Positions 7,941 to 17,768 are shown, counted from the first letter of the stretch. The stretch is 35,991 bases of DNA from Methanococci archaeon (GCA_013153845.1 JAADDS010000068.1:1-35991); one strand, 5' to 3'. A program made the numbers and translations. The notes: generated from the letters alone by a model not told the origin.

Positions 7941-9281
7941 ATGAGAGTTGTGATAATTGGAAGTGGAGCAGCCGGATTAACCACTGCATCAACTATTAGG
8001 AGATATAATAAAGATATTGAAGTAGTGGTAATAACAAAAGAAAGAGAGATAGCTTATTCTCCATGTGCAATTCCTTACGTTATTGAAGGAACAATAAAGA
8101 GTTTTGATGATATAGTTATGCACACACCAGCGGATTATAAAAAAGAGAGAAATATTGATGTAATTACTGAAACTGCTGTTGTAGATGTTGATTCAAAAAA
8201 TAACAAAATAAAGTGCATAGATAAGAATGGAAATGAGTTTGAGATGAACTATGATTATTTGGTTTTAGCAACGGGAGCAGAGCCCTTCATTCCTCCAATT
8301 GAAGGAAAAGATTTAAAAGGAGTTTTTAAAGTTAGAAGTATAGAAGATGGAAGAAATATATTAAAATATATTGAAGAAGAGAAGTGTAATAAGGCAGTAG
8401 TTGTTGGAGCAGGAGCTATTGGTTTGGAAATGGCCTATGGTTTAAAATGTAGAGGTTTGGATGTTTTAGTAGTAGAGATGGCTCCGCAGGTGTTGCCAAG
8501 ATTTTTAGATCCTGATATGGCTGAGAGGGTTCAAAAATACTTAGAAAAAGAAGGAATTAAAATTATATTGTCCAAACCTTTGGAAAAAATCATTGGAGAA
8601 GAAAAAGTAGAAGCGGTATGTGTAGGAGATCAAGTTTATGAGGCAGATATGGTCATTATGGCAACTGGTGTAAGGCCAAATATTGAGTTAGCTAAAAAAG
8701 CCGGCTGTAAAATTGGAAAATTTGCAATAGAGGTTAATGAAAAGATGCAAACATCCATACCAAATATCTATGCTGTTGGGGATTGTGTTGAGGTTGTTGA
8801 CTTTATAACTGGAGAGAAAACCCTATCTCCTTTCGGAACAACTGCTGTAAGGCAGGGAAAAGTTGCAGGTAAGAATATCGCTGGAATAGATGCAAGATTC
8901 TACCCAGTTCTAAATTCAGCAGTTAGCAAGATAGGAGAGTTGGAAATAGGTGGAACAGGTTTAACCGCTTTCTCTGCTAATTTAAAAAGAATTCCTATTG
9001 TTATAGGAAGGGCTAAGGGTCTTACAAGGGCAAGATACTACCCAGGTGGAAAAGAAATCGAGATAAAAATGATATTCAGCGAGAATGGAACTGTCTTTGG
9101 ATGTCAAATTGTGGGTGGGGAGAGAGTTGCTGAAAGAATAGATGCAATGTCCATAGCAATATTTAAAAAAGTTAATGCTGAGGAGATTGCAAATATGGAG
9201 TTTTGCTATGCCCCTCCTGTCTCGATGGTTAATGAACCACTTTCTCTCGCTGCTGAGGATGCTTTAAAGAAATTGCTTTAA
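7941..9281 (+). CDS. CoA-disulfide reductase / NADH oxidase family flavoprotein
   Basis: A 446-residue FAD- and NAD(P)H-dependent oxidoreductase of the single-cysteine class. An N-terminal dinucleotide fold GSGAAG (7-12), the redox cysteine in SPCAIPY at Cys42, a second nucleotide fold VVGAGAIGLE (about 155-164), the FAD motif YAVGDC (about 281-286) and a C-terminal dimerisation domain are all visible. Family members reduce CoA disulfide, polysulfide or oxygen, so a role in thiol or oxygen stress is likely. I chose the ATG at 7941 because GGTGA precedes it; an in-frame TTG at 7911 lacks a ribosome binding site. From memory it corresponds to MJ0649. Confidence 0.88.
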   Translation: MRVVIIGSGAAGLTTASTIRRYNKDIEVVVITKEREIAYSPCAIPYVIEGTIKSFDDIVMHTPADYKKERNIDVITETAVVDVDSKNNKIKCIDKNGNEFEMNYDYLVLATGAEPFIPPIEGKDLKGVFKVRSIEDGRNILKYIEEEKCNKAVVVGAGAIGLEMAYGLKCRGLDVLVVEMAPQVLPRFLDPDMAERVQKYLEKEGIKIILSKPLEKIIGEEKVEAVCVGDQVYEADMVIMATGVRPNIELAKKAGCKIGKFAIEVNEKMQTSIPNIYAVGDCVEVVDFITGEKTLSPFGTTAVRQGKVAGKNIAGIDARFYPVLNSAVSKIGELEIGGTGLTAFSANLKRIPIVIGRAKGLTRARYYPGGKEIEIKMIFSENGTVFGCQIVGGERVAERIDAMSIAIFKKVNAEEIANMEFCYAPPVSMVNEPLSLAAEDALKKLL

Positions 9282-9290
9282 TCATTACTT

Positions 9291-9330
9291 CTTATTTATT
9301 TTTCTTTTTTTTATTTATTTTTTATTTTAT
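9291..9330 (+). terminator. T-rich terminator after the NADH oxidase gene
   Basis: A 40-bp stretch almost entirely of T with interspersed A starts 10 bp after the stop, as expected for archaeal intrinsic termination. It lies between convergent genes. Confidence 0.55.
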
Positions 9331-9377
9331 TGGGTTTTGGTGTGTGTTTCTTATTGTTTTGTTATTTCGTTATTTTG

Positions 9378-11480
9378 TTATTCCAATATTATCTTAGCAT
9401 CTCCTATACACCCTCCTTCTCCATCATTAAACACGAAAACAGGATTTAGATCCATCTCTTTTATCTCTTCATGAATATCCATAAACACGCCTATTTTTAT
9501 TAAACAGTCAACTACAAACTCAATATCTTTCCTTGGCCTTCCTCTGACTCCTTCTAAAACTTTATATGATTTTAAACTTTTTAGTATCTCATATGCAAAA
9601 TCCCTCGTTATTGGGGATATTCCAAAACTTACATCTTTTAAAACTTCTACAAAAACTCCCCCTAATCCTACCATAACAACAGATCCAAATATCTCATCCC
9701 TTTTAGCTCCAATAATGATTTCCATTTTATCTCTTTCTACATACTTTTCAACTAAAACTCCATCGATCTTTAAGTCCTTAATGCCCTTCTCTTCAGCATA
9801 ACGTTTTGCATTTTCAATTAAAGTTCTAAATGCCTCTCTTGGATTTTCTGGTTTTATAATAACTCCTTTAGCATCTGTTTTGTGCAATATCTGTGGTGAG
9901 ACGATCTTCATAACACATTTTCCCAATTTTTTACAGTAGAGCTCTGCTTCATCTTCACTTTTGACTAAGTATCCTTCTGGAACTGGAAATCCATATATTT
10001 TTAAAACACTTTTTACATTATACTCGTTAGGGTTTGATAGCAATCTTTTAATTATTTCTTCGTTTTCTTTTTTTATTTTTGAAAATTCTTCTCTAACTTT
10101 TTGGACATATTCGTCGTATTCTTCTTTAACTTTTAATAGGGAATATCTATACAAGTAAGAAAGTGCTTTTATTCCATTTTCAGGGGTTATGTAAGAGGGA
10201 ATTCCATTCTTTCTTAGATAACTTTTTGCCCCTTTTACTGAGACCCCACCAACAAATGATGTAATTAAAGGTTTGATCTTGAGGTCTTTATGTGTATTTT
10301 TAACCTCTATTATTGATTTTGCTACTTCTAACGGTTTTGTCATCTCTTGAGGTGTTAAAATAACTAATAATCCTTTAATATTCCTATCTCTCGAGAGGGT
10401 ATCTACTACTTTTCTATACCTTTCTGGCGTGGCATCTCCAATTATATCAAGTGGGTTTGAGATAGTTGCAGTTTTTGGTAAGATATTTTTTAGAGTTTCT
10501 ACTGTCGAGCTTTCAAAATTGGCAAGTTTCATTCCATAATCAACACAACTATCTGCTGCTAAGACCCCAAATCCACCAGCGTTGGTTATTATTCCAATTT
10601 CGTTCGAATTCATTGTTGGTTGTGTGGAAAAAATATGAATAAGATCTACCAACTCTTCAAATGTATATGCCCTAACTATTCCTGATTCTTTAAAAACCGC
10701 TTCGTATATTTCATCTTCCCCTGCTAAGGATCCAGTGTGGGATTTTGCTGCCTTTTTACCGACATCTGTTCTTCCTGATTTTAAAGCGATTACTGGTTTT
10801 TTCTTTGATAGTTTTTTAGCCACATTTAAAAATCTTTTATCTTTTAGCCCCTCAATATATAAGACAACCATTTTTGTATCTTCATCATCTAAAAAATATT
10901 CCATTAAATCACTTTCCTGAACATCTACCTTATTTCCAATACTAACAACTTTTGAAAATCCAATATTTAATAGGGGAGCAATGTCTAAGATGGCATTTAA
11001 AACAGCCCCACTTTGAGATATTATCGAAACCCCTCCCCTTGGTGGAAATATCTTAGCAAATGTAGCATTTAGATTTATATGTGTGTTCATAATTCCCAAG
11101 CAATTAGGGCCGATAACCCTTATGTTGTATTTTTTTGCAATTTCTTTAATTTTTTCTTCTAATTCATAGTTTCCAACTTCTGAAAATCCTGCACTTATTA
11201 TTACTGCACCTTTAACCCCTTTTTTCCCACATTCCTCCAATACTTGCGGAACTACAACATTAGGAACCACAATAATTGCTAAGTCAATCTCATCTTCTAT
11301 ATCTAAAACAGATTTATAGCATTTTAGTCCTAAGACCTCATCATATTTTGGATTTACAGGATAAACTCTCCCATTAAAATTTTCTAAGTTTTTCATTATT
11401 GCATAGCCAACTTTTCCTTCCCTATTTGTGGCTCCAATAACTGCCACAGATCTTGGATAGAATAAATGAGTTAAATCCAT
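9378..11480 (-). CDS. ADP-forming acetyl/acyl-CoA synthetase, fused alpha-beta
   Basis: A 700-residue enzyme that interconverts acyl-CoA + ADP + Pi and acid + CoA + ATP. Domains in order: CoA-binding Rossmann domain (about 1-130, SVAVIGATNREGKVG), succinyl-CoA ligase-like domains (about 145-450, with SQSGAV), and an ATP-grasp domain (about 475-700, including LVEKYVERDKMEIIIG). The phospho-carrier histidine is visible as His248 in KSHTGSLAGE. In Pyrococcus the alpha and beta parts are separate chains; here they are fused. A carbon-salvage or energy role in a methanogen is inferred. The start has GGGGGT upstream. From memory, MJ0590. Confidence 0.92.
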   Translation of the reverse strand: MDLTHLFYPRSVAVIGATNREGKVGYAIMKNLENFNGRVYPVNPKYDEVLGLKCYKSVLDIEDEIDLAIIVVPNVVVPQVLEECGKKGVKGAVIISAGFSEVGNYELEEKIKEIAKKYNIRVIGPNCLGIMNTHINLNATFAKIFPPRGGVSIISQSGAVLNAILDIAPLLNIGFSKVVSIGNKVDVQESDLMEYFLDDEDTKMVVLYIEGLKDKRFLNVAKKLSKKKPVIALKSGRTDVGKKAAKSHTGSLAGEDEIYEAVFKESGIVRAYTFEELVDLIHIFSTQPTMNSNEIGIITNAGGFGVLAADSCVDYGMKLANFESSTVETLKNILPKTATISNPLDIIGDATPERYRKVVDTLSRDRNIKGLLVILTPQEMTKPLEVAKSIIEVKNTHKDLKIKPLITSFVGGVSVKGAKSYLRKNGIPSYITPENGIKALSYLYRYSLLKVKEEYDEYVQKVREEFSKIKKENEEIIKRLLSNPNEYNVKSVLKIYGFPVPEGYLVKSEDEAELYCKKLGKCVMKIVSPQILHKTDAKGVIIKPENPREAFRTLIENAKRYAEEKGIKDLKIDGVLVEKYVERDKMEIIIGAKRDEIFGSVVMVGLGGVFVEVLKDVSFGISPITRDFAYEILKSLKSYKVLEGVRGRPRKDIEFVVDCLIKIGVFMDIHEEIKEMDLNPVFVFNDGEGGCIGDAKIILE

Positions 11481-11709
11481 AACTACCCCCTTTCTAATAT
11501 TTTAATAATTTTAATAATTATTTCAATTTTTTATCTATTAAAATTTTTAAGATTTTAAAATCATTTTTGCTAATTGGTTTCCGTTTTAATTAGTTAACTT
11601 TATGATGCGTTAATTATATATACTGTGATGTTCTTTGATTAAATATATGATTTTTATTCATCAAATTACATCCATAGATAACTTTAAAAAAGATGTTGGG
11701 GGTGGGAGT

Positions 11710-11850
11710 TTGAGATTAAAAGCTGAAAAAATCGTTGGAAGAGATGGAGAGGTATTTTTCAGATGTCCAAGATGTGGAAAATTGTTTAGATATTCAAAGG
11801 ACTACACCAAACACGTTAACAAAGCACATAGACATCTTTTATCTCAATAA
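11710..11850 (+). CDS. Very small C2H2 zinc-finger protein
   Basis: About 46 residues read from TTG at 11710, which has GGTG 5 nt upstream in a G-rich patch. A longer reading from TTG 11635 or ATG 11647 is possible but has no clear ribosome binding site. Most of the protein is one finger: [22 protein letters not shown], i.e. C-x2-C-x12-H-x4-H, followed by RHLLSQ. The pattern is that of classical nucleic-acid-binding C2H2 fingers, which are uncommon but present in archaea as tiny proteins. The target is unknown. It stands alone between two minus-strand genes. Confidence 0.7.
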   Translation: MRLKAEKIVGRDGEVFFRCPRCGKLFRYSKDYTKHVNKAHRHLLSQ

Positions 11851-11896
11851 TTAATAATTCTAAAAATATTTCTCTATTTTAGCAGTTTATATTTTG

Positions 11897-12214
11897 TTAT
11901 GCCTCTCCTATGCGGAATATCAAACTTCCATCCTCATTTTCATGAATTTTTGGATGCAATTTTAAAAACGACTTTACAGCCGTTGGAATGTTCCATTCAA
12001 CCCCATAGACAATTCTATCCCAATTTTCAATAAATCTTTTTTTAGTTAACACCTCATCAACTCTTCCCCTCAGTTTTTTTATAACGATCTTGTCCTTACT
12101 AAAACTTTTTATTTTATAAACGCCCCTCTTTGTTTTAGAGTAAAAGACCTTATCATCGTCATAATACAATTTTGCAATTTCTAATAGTTCTCTCCAAACA
12201 TCTTGCGGTCTCAT
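11897..12214 (-). CDS. Unknown conserved-looking small protein
   Basis: 105 residues, basic and soluble, with no signal peptide, cysteines or membrane segments. A central stretch SKTKRGVYKIKSFSKDKIVIKKLRG looks like beta-strands of a small barrel or nucleic-acid-binding fold, and a helical end SFLKLHPKIHENEDGSLIF follows. I do not recognise the family. The start is well supported by AGGTGG 4 nt before the ATG, so it is a real gene. It converges with the zinc-finger gene and diverges from truD. Confidence 0.6.
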   Translation of the reverse strand: MRPQDVWRELLEIAKLYYDDDKVFYSKTKRGVYKIKSFSKDKIVIKKLRGRVDEVLTKKRFIENWDRIVYGVEWNIPTAVKSFLKLHPKIHENEDGSLIFRIGEA

Positions 12215-12418
12215 GTTTCCACCTGAAAATTGGATATGTTGAATTAATGTTCGTGTTATTAATTATTTAATTATTAATTTGTTAATTGTATCAAATATAA
12301 TTAAACCATTAAGCCAAAATTAATTATTACAAATGCCCTTTCTCAATAACTTGTATTTACTCCTTATTTATTTAATTTATTTGATTATTTATTGATTACA
12401 ATCTTTTGGTGATCGGTT

Positions 12419-13711
12419 ATGAATTTTTTAATACAAAAAAGAAAAGAAGAAAGTAATAAGAATTTAAAAGAAAAACTGCTAAAATATAGAAAAAAATTTA
12501 GGGACTCTAAAATTAAAGAACAATTAAAAGATATGCCTCTAAATATGAATAAATATTTGGCTAACTTGTATACTGGAGGAGTGATAAAAAAGTATCCTGA
12601 AGATTTTGTCGTAGAAGAGATTATGTTGGATGGGACAATATTAGAAGTTGGAAAGAGTATAGAATTTAAAGATGAGGAAGATTGGAAAGGAACTTTCATA
12701 CATTTTACCTTGGAAAAGAAAAACTGGACAACTTTGGATGCAATTAGGGAGATAGCTAACAGGGTGGGAAAGCAAAGAAAACATTTTGGATTTGCAGGAA
12801 ATAAGGATAAATATGCAATAACTACTCAAAGGGTTGGATGTTTTAATGTGAAGTTGGAAGATTTAAAAAAAATAAAAATTAAAGGAATCACGTTGAGAGA
12901 TTTTCAAAAAACAAATAGAAAAATAAGATTAGGAGATCTTTGGGGAAATAGGTTTACAGTTAGAGTTAGAGATCCGATACTTAAAGGAGAGGATTTAAAA
13001 AAAGTATTAGATGATCTCTGTCGTTTAAAATATTTTATAAACTACTACGGGATTCAGAGATTTGGGACTACGAGGCCTATAACCCATATTGTAGGAAAGT
13101 TTATTGTAGAGAGAGATTGGGAATCGGCATTTCATCTCTACTGCGGAACTCCTCTGCCATATGATGATGAGCGATCAAAATTAGCGAGATCGTTAGTTGA
13201 TGAAGAAAATTTCAAAGAGGCATATAAACGCTTTCCAAAGGTATTTTTTTATGAAAGAAGGATGATAAAACGATACTTAGAAACAGGGAGTTATCAAAAA
13301 GCGTTTATGATACTTCCCCCTCATTTGAGGTGTATGTTTGTAAACGCATATCAATCATATTTATTCAATGAGATAATTAATATGAGATCTGATTATGGAT
13401 TTTTACCGTTAGAAGGGGATATTTTGATAGAAGGGCTTCCAAGTGGAGCGTTATTTGGATACAAAACAAATTTTGCATCAGGAATACAGGGAGAAATTGA
13501 GCGAGAAGTTTACGAAAGAGAATATCTTTCTCCTGAGAAATTTAAAATTGGAGAATTTGGATCGTTTATAGGTGGTAGGAGAACTATGATCGAGAGGATA
13601 TATAATCTCTCATATTGTATTGAAGATAACTCATATGTTCTTAAATTTTGTTTAAAGAAGGGAAATTATGCCACTTCTGTTTTGAGGGAGTTTTTAGATA
13701 GGAAGGATTAA
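12419..13711 (+). CDS. truD: tRNA pseudouridine synthase D
   Basis: A 430-residue enzyme that forms pseudouridine-13 in tRNA. The family signature [15 protein letters not shown] is at about 126-138, with catalytic Asp130. Other motifs: [19 protein letters not shown], the insertion domain (about 215-330), AYQSYLFNE and the C-terminal FIGGRRTM. A lysine-rich extension of about 40 residues precedes the conserved core; the ATG is nevertheless supported by GGTGAT 5 nt upstream. It is followed by the DUF1931 gene, which appears to have its own promoter. From memory, MJ1364. Confidence 0.93.
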   Translation: MNFLIQKRKEESNKNLKEKLLKYRKKFRDSKIKEQLKDMPLNMNKYLANLYTGGVIKKYPEDFVVEEIMLDGTILEVGKSIEFKDEEDWKGTFIHFTLEKKNWTTLDAIREIANRVGKQRKHFGFAGNKDKYAITTQRVGCFNVKLEDLKKIKIKGITLRDFQKTNRKIRLGDLWGNRFTVRVRDPILKGEDLKKVLDDLCRLKYFINYYGIQRFGTTRPITHIVGKFIVERDWESAFHLYCGTPLPYDDERSKLARSLVDEENFKEAYKRFPKVFFYERRMIKRYLETGSYQKAFMILPPHLRCMFVNAYQSYLFNEIINMRSDYGFLPLEGDILIEGLPSGALFGYKTNFASGIQGEIEREVYEREYLSPEKFKIGEFGSFIGGRRTMIERIYNLSYCIEDNSYVLKFCLKKGNYATSVLREFLDRKD

Positions 13712-13851
13712 TTAATAATTTGATAGGTCGAACGAGAAAGCAAAACCGTATTTATTTATATATGATTCGTTTATATATTTGTTTATATACTCTATCTCAC
13801 AATAAAATTAAAAATTTAAAAATGACAATTATGAGAACTACAAAGGAAACA

Positions 13852-13862
13852 TTTATATATAA
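13852..13862 (+). promoter_or_regulatory. TATA box for the DUF1931 gene
   Basis: TTTATATATAA about 55 bp before the chosen ATG predicts a transcript starting near 13885 with a leader of about 30 nt. It falls inside the longer in-frame N-terminal reading and so argues for the shorter protein. Confidence 0.5.
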
Positions 13863-13911
13863 GTTTCGAAAATGTATTCTTATAAACAAAACAATATTTA
13901 TGAGGGAGATT

Positions 13912-14373
13912 ATGGCAGAGATGATAATTCCATACCCACAACTTAAAAAGATAATGAAAACAACCTGTGAGATCGATCTGTATAAAACAGAAGCAGAAGA
14001 TATTATGGATGTTGTTGAAAAAAAATTGGCTGATCTCTTTGAAGTCGCTCACAGAAATGCAAAAGAAGAAAACGCAAAGATCATAAAAATGAGACACATT
14101 CCATTAACAAAAGGGTTTTTAAATTCAATGGATTTATTCAAAAGCATTATTGAAGAAGAAAATATTGTAGCAGAGACAATTAAAAAGTATGTTATGAAGA
14201 AAATACCTGGAGATTTACCTCTCGATGATATAGTTGTAGATAACCTACCTTTAATAACAGGAACAATATTTATAATTATTGGAAGAGTTATAAAAGCACT
14301 TCACGAGGATATTGAGAGAATAAGAAAAGAGCATATAGAAGAAGCAAAAAAAGTTCTTGATTACACATTATAA
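13912..14373 (+). CDS. DUF1931-family protein with two histone folds in one chain
   Basis: 153 residues. The sequence matches my knowledge of DUF1931 proteins (such as Aquifex aeolicus aq_328), whose known structures are histone-fold pseudodimers. First half: [18 protein letters not shown], then [10 protein letters not shown], equivalent to the R-x-T-x-D-like loop end of a histone fold (usual form WDLPITKG). Second half: [20 protein letters not shown], then [11 protein letters not shown]. It may bind DNA or act as a small helical scaffold; the function is unproven. I chose the ATG at 13912 because GAGGGAG precedes it, the family starts here and a TATA box lies upstream; a 64-residue extension upstream is not family-like. 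Confidence 0.75.
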   Translation: MAEMIIPYPQLKKIMKTTCEIDLYKTEAEDIMDVVEKKLADLFEVAHRNAKEENAKIIKMRHIPLTKGFLNSMDLFKSIIEEENIVAETIKKYVMKKIPGDLPLDDIVVDNLPLITGTIFIIIGRVIKALHEDIERIRKEHIEEAKKVLDYTL

Positions 14374-14390
14374 TTCCTTTGCTCATTTAG

Positions 14391-14432
14391 CTTTTTTTAT
14401 TTTTATTTTTTTATTTTCTATTTTCTTTTTTT
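14391..14432 (+). terminator. T-rich terminator after the DUF1931 gene
   Basis: About 42 bp of nearly continuous T with some A, beginning 18 bp after the stop, between convergent genes. Confidence 0.5.
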
Positions 14433-14438
14433 ATAAAT

Positions 14439-15041
14439 TTATTTATTAAATTGAGTTGTTAAATTATCCACCCATCTCATCAACACAGATCTCGCTTTTT
14501 TAAGTTTTAAATTTCCATAATCCAACAGAAATTTTAAATAATCTTCATCAACAAAGAGTTTCCCATCCTCTCCTATCGGGGCATCAACTCTATGAGTTGG
14601 CAAGATCTCAACTATTATCCTCTTCTCTGAAACTGATTTTATTGATGATGCCTTTAATCCTGAATGTATCGCTAAATCAAGCATTTTTTTAGCAGAATAT
14701 AGATCTTTACAAGCGATGTGTATTATTGGAGGATTCATTACAAATATTGCCATAGTATTTTTTGCTTCCTCCTTATCTTTCCAATTCCCTAAAGCGTTAA
14801 ATAACTCATCATATTTTGCATAATGATGCCACTTCCCAACCCATTTCGAATATATCTTTGGATTTTTATCTTTTGGAATTTCTATTATTCCCACTCTTCC
14901 GATACAACTTGATGTAGTATAGCAAAAGTCAAGGTCATTTATTATCTTTAAGATTGGAATAATTTCTTCATCAACCAAATTTTCTTTTATTGCGAGTTCT
15001 AAATTTGTTAATACCCTTTTTTTATCCTCTAAAAATCCCAC
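14439..15041 (-). CDS. taw3: tRNA wyosine-derivative methyltransferase Taw3 (TYW3 family)
   Basis: A 200-residue SAM-dependent enzyme that methylates N4 of the 7-aminocarboxypropyl-demethylwyosine base at position 37 of tRNA-Phe. Family signatures: FCYTTSSCIGR (about 40-50), KWVGKWH (about 69-75), the FVMNPPIIHIAC region and EILPTHRVDAPIG. I start it at the GTG at 15041: GGGTG lies 5 nt upstream, whereas the ATG at 15053 overlaps that ribosome binding site. It converges with the DUF1931 gene. From memory, MJ1510. Confidence 0.88.
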   Translation of the reverse strand: MGFLEDKKRVLTNLELAIKENLVDEEIIPILKIINDLDFCYTTSSCIGRVGIIEIPKDKNPKIYSKWVGKWHHYAKYDELFNALGNWKDKEEAKNTMAIFVMNPPIIHIACKDLYSAKKMLDLAIHSGLKASSIKSVSEKRIIVEILPTHRVDAPIGEDGKLFVDEDYLKFLLDYGNLKLKKARSVLMRWVDNLTTQFNK

Positions 15042-15320
15042 ATTTTCACCCATATTTTAGTTAGTAAAAGGTAGAGTGTCTTTTTTCTTAAATTGAGAAG
15101 ATTAAGTATTAATGCTCTATGATTTACATTTGCTATTATGAATATTTACATATATTGTTGGTAGTTATATTTTGCCATATTTTTTATATTTTTAATCTCT
15201 GATTTAATGGTTGATAACTTACTAATAAATAATTAATATATGAAGAAACAAAAACAGTTGAAAATAAAATAAAGATAAAAATACTTGTTTAATAAACAGA
15301 TAGTTATATAGGTGGAAATT

Positions 15321-16424
15321 ATGGAGTTAACGCCATGGGAAACCCCTGCTGTTATTGATTATAAAAAAACGATGGAACAGTTTGGAGTTAAAAGGATAGA
15401 AGAGGTTTTAGGAGATTTAAAAAAAGAGCATCATTTTTTTAGAAGAAATATAATCTTGGGACATAGGGACTTTGAGAGGATAGTAGATGCAATAAAACAC
15501 GGAAAGGATTTTGCTGTTGTTAGCGGGATGATGCCATCCGGAAAAATGCATTTCGGGCATAAGATGGTCGTGGATCTGTTAAAATTTTATCAAAAATACA
15601 CTGATAATATAAACATTCCGATAGCTGATTTAGAGGCCTACTGGGCAAGAAACATGAGTTTTGAGAAAACAAAAGAACTTGCTTTGAATGAATATATAAC
15701 CAACTATATTGCTCTTGGATTAGATCCAGATAAGATAAATGTTTACTTACAATCTAAATATCAAAAGGTTAAGGACTTGGCTTTGATCTTATCAAAAAGG
15801 ACAAATTGGAGTGAAATGAAGGCAATATATGGATTTAAAGGGGATACCAACATGGGACACGTCTTTGCCCCAATAATCCAAGTTGCGGATATTCTACATC
15901 CACAAGTTGATAAAAACCTAAATCCCGAGCCAAAACCAGTTATTGTTCCTGTTGGAATTGATCAAGATCCGCATATAAGATTAACGAGAGATATTGCAAA
16001 TAGGGCAAAAGAGTTTAGATTTATCCCCCCATCTTCAACATACCACAGATTCATGACTGGATTGTTGGGAGGTAAGATGAGTTCTTCAAAACCAGAGACA
16101 GCGATATTCTTAACTGATAGCCCAGAGATTGTTAAAAAGAAGATATTTTCTGCTAAGACAGGGGGGAGAGAAACATTGGAAGAACATAGAAAGTTCGGAG
16201 GAAATCCAGAAGAGTGTGTAATCTACGAGTTGTTTTTATATCATTTAATATTGGATGATAGAGAGTTAGCAGAGATATACCAAAAGTGTAAAAGTGGAGA
16301 ACTAACGTGCGGAAAATGTAAAAAAATGGCCTATGAGAAAGTAGTGGAATTTTTAAATGATCTCAAAGAAAGAAGAGAGCAAGCAAAGGAAATAGCCACG
16401 AAAATATTAGAAAAAAAGATTTAA
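15321..16424 (+). CDS. trpS: Tryptophanyl-tRNA synthetase
   Basis: A 367-residue class I aminoacyl-tRNA synthetase that charges tRNA-Trp. The HIGH-equivalent is PSGKMHFGH (72-80) and the KMSKS-equivalent is GGKMSSSKP (about 248-256). The length and N-terminal extension fit the archaeal/eukaryotic form rather than the shorter bacterial one. The GTG at 15312 is rejected because it lies inside the ribosome binding site GGTGG (15311-15315), which is 5 nt before the ATG at 15321. A C-terminal CGKCK pair (about 327-331) may bind zinc. From memory, MJ1415. Confidence 0.94.
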   Translation: MELTPWETPAVIDYKKTMEQFGVKRIEEVLGDLKKEHHFFRRNIILGHRDFERIVDAIKHGKDFAVVSGMMPSGKMHFGHKMVVDLLKFYQKYTDNINIPIADLEAYWARNMSFEKTKELALNEYITNYIALGLDPDKINVYLQSKYQKVKDLALILSKRTNWSEMKAIYGFKGDTNMGHVFAPIIQVADILHPQVDKNLNPEPKPVIVPVGIDQDPHIRLTRDIANRAKEFRFIPPSSTYHRFMTGLLGGKMSSSKPETAIFLTDSPEIVKKKIFSAKTGGRETLEEHRKFGGNPEECVIYELFLYHLILDDRELAEIYQKCKSGELTCGKCKKMAYEKVVEFLNDLKERREQAKEIATKILEKKI

Positions 16425-16522
16425 TAATTTCTTATTTAATTTTATTTATTTTATTTTTTTATGTTAATAAAATTGTAGTAAAATTGTAAAATTATAGTTA
16501 ATATTGATGGGAGGTTAAAAGT

Positions 16523-17701
16523 ATGGATATAAAAGTTGCAGTTGTTGGAGGAGGCCCTGCAGGAAGAACCGCAGCAATGTCCCTATCTAAAAAAGGAATT
16601 GAGGTAGATCTGTATGAGAAAGATAAAATTGGTGGAACATGTTTAAATTATGGTTGCACATACATAACAGGACTTCGGGAGATGGCAGATATATTAAATA
16701 CTCTAAGTAGTATAAAAGGGGAGAAAATAAAATTAAATGAGTTAGTTCAATTTAGTGAATTACAGGAGAAAATAAATAAAATTCAGGAAAGAATTAGAAA
16801 AAAATTAGAGAAAGAGACAATAAATGCAGGAGTGAATATCAAATATAAAGAGTTTAAAGATAAAAAGGATGATTATGATTATACTGTTTATGCTACTGGA
16901 AAAATCTATACAAACACATTTAGAGAATATGAGGACGTATTAACTCATAAAGATATTCCAAAATTGAGAGATCTTCCTGAAAATATCCTTGTTATTGGAG
17001 GAGGGACTGTTGGAGTTGAGTATGCATCATTATTTGCAGATTTTGGGAGTGAGGTTGTGTTATATGCACGATCTCAAATATTAAAGGATATAGTAGATGA
17101 GGATATTAGGAAGTATATAATGGAAAAGTTAATAAACTTTAAAATTATACATAAAGAGGAAGAATTAAAAAAATTTTTGAATAATGAAGATTACGTGAAG
17201 ATCTTAGCCATTGGGGGAAAAGGAAGGTTTAAAACAGACAAATACCTCAGGGTTTTAAATGAAAAAAACACTTATGCTTGCGGGGACTGTCTCATAAATG
17301 GTGGAGGAAACACACCAGTATCTCGTATGGAGGGCAGGACTGTTGCTGAAAATATATACAACGAGATCAATGGGCTGAAACTAAAAGAAGTGAAATATAG
17401 TTTAGTTCCAAAAACTGTTCGTCTATCTTTAACTTTATCCTATGTTGGAAAGCAAACAAAGGAATTTAAAACAATAAGATCCTCTGTAGGAAAAGGCAAT
17501 TTCTTTAAAGTGTTAAGTGATGTGGGAATAAACAGAATATACTATGAAAATGGAAAGGTTGTAGGGGCAATCTCAACCATTCCAGCATCAGAGGTTTTAC
17601 CATATTTTGCCCAGTTTATCAAAGGGTTGGATGTTTATAAGGACTTTATAGAGATCCACCCCTCAACTGACATCTTTTATAAGGAGTTTAGACGAATATA
17701 A
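16523..17701 (+). CDS. Short dihydrolipoamide-dehydrogenase-like disulfide oxidoreductase
   Basis: A 392-residue FAD protein. FAD fold GGGPAG (9-14), the redox pair Cys40-x4-Cys45 in GGTCLNYGC, NAD fold VIGGGTVGVEYASLF (about 156-170), a second FAD motif YACGDC (about 252-257) and a C-terminal dimer domain that ends with EIHPSTDIFYKE, equivalent to the His-Glu active-site region. It is about 70 residues shorter than classical Lpd, with a trimmed middle. Methanogens of this type lack a pyruvate dehydrogenase complex, so the substrate is likely another disulfide. The start has GGAGGT upstream. From memory, MJ0636. Confidence 0.83.
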   Translation: MDIKVAVVGGGPAGRTAAMSLSKKGIEVDLYEKDKIGGTCLNYGCTYITGLREMADILNTLSSIKGEKIKLNELVQFSELQEKINKIQERIRKKLEKETINAGVNIKYKEFKDKKDDYDYTVYATGKIYTNTFREYEDVLTHKDIPKLRDLPENILVIGGGTVGVEYASLFADFGSEVVLYARSQILKDIVDEDIRKYIMEKLINFKIIHKEEELKKFLNNEDYVKILAIGGKGRFKTDKYLRVLNEKNTYACGDCLINGGGNTPVSRMEGRTVAENIYNEINGLKLKEVKYSLVPKTVRLSLTLSYVGKQTKEFKTIRSSVGKGNFFKVLSDVGINRIYYENGKVVGAISTIPASEVLPYFAQFIKGLDVYKDFIEIHPSTDIFYKEFRRI

Positions 17702-17768
17702 ATGCAAATGTTATATTTTATTACATAATTACGGCATAAGTGTATTCTAATTATTGTATTTATTGATA

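Noticed and set aside
13720-13911. 64-codon N-terminal extension of the DUF1931 gene
   Set aside because: It has no ribosome binding site, contains the likely TATA box, and is unlike the family; GAGGGAG at 13902-13908 supports the start at 13912.
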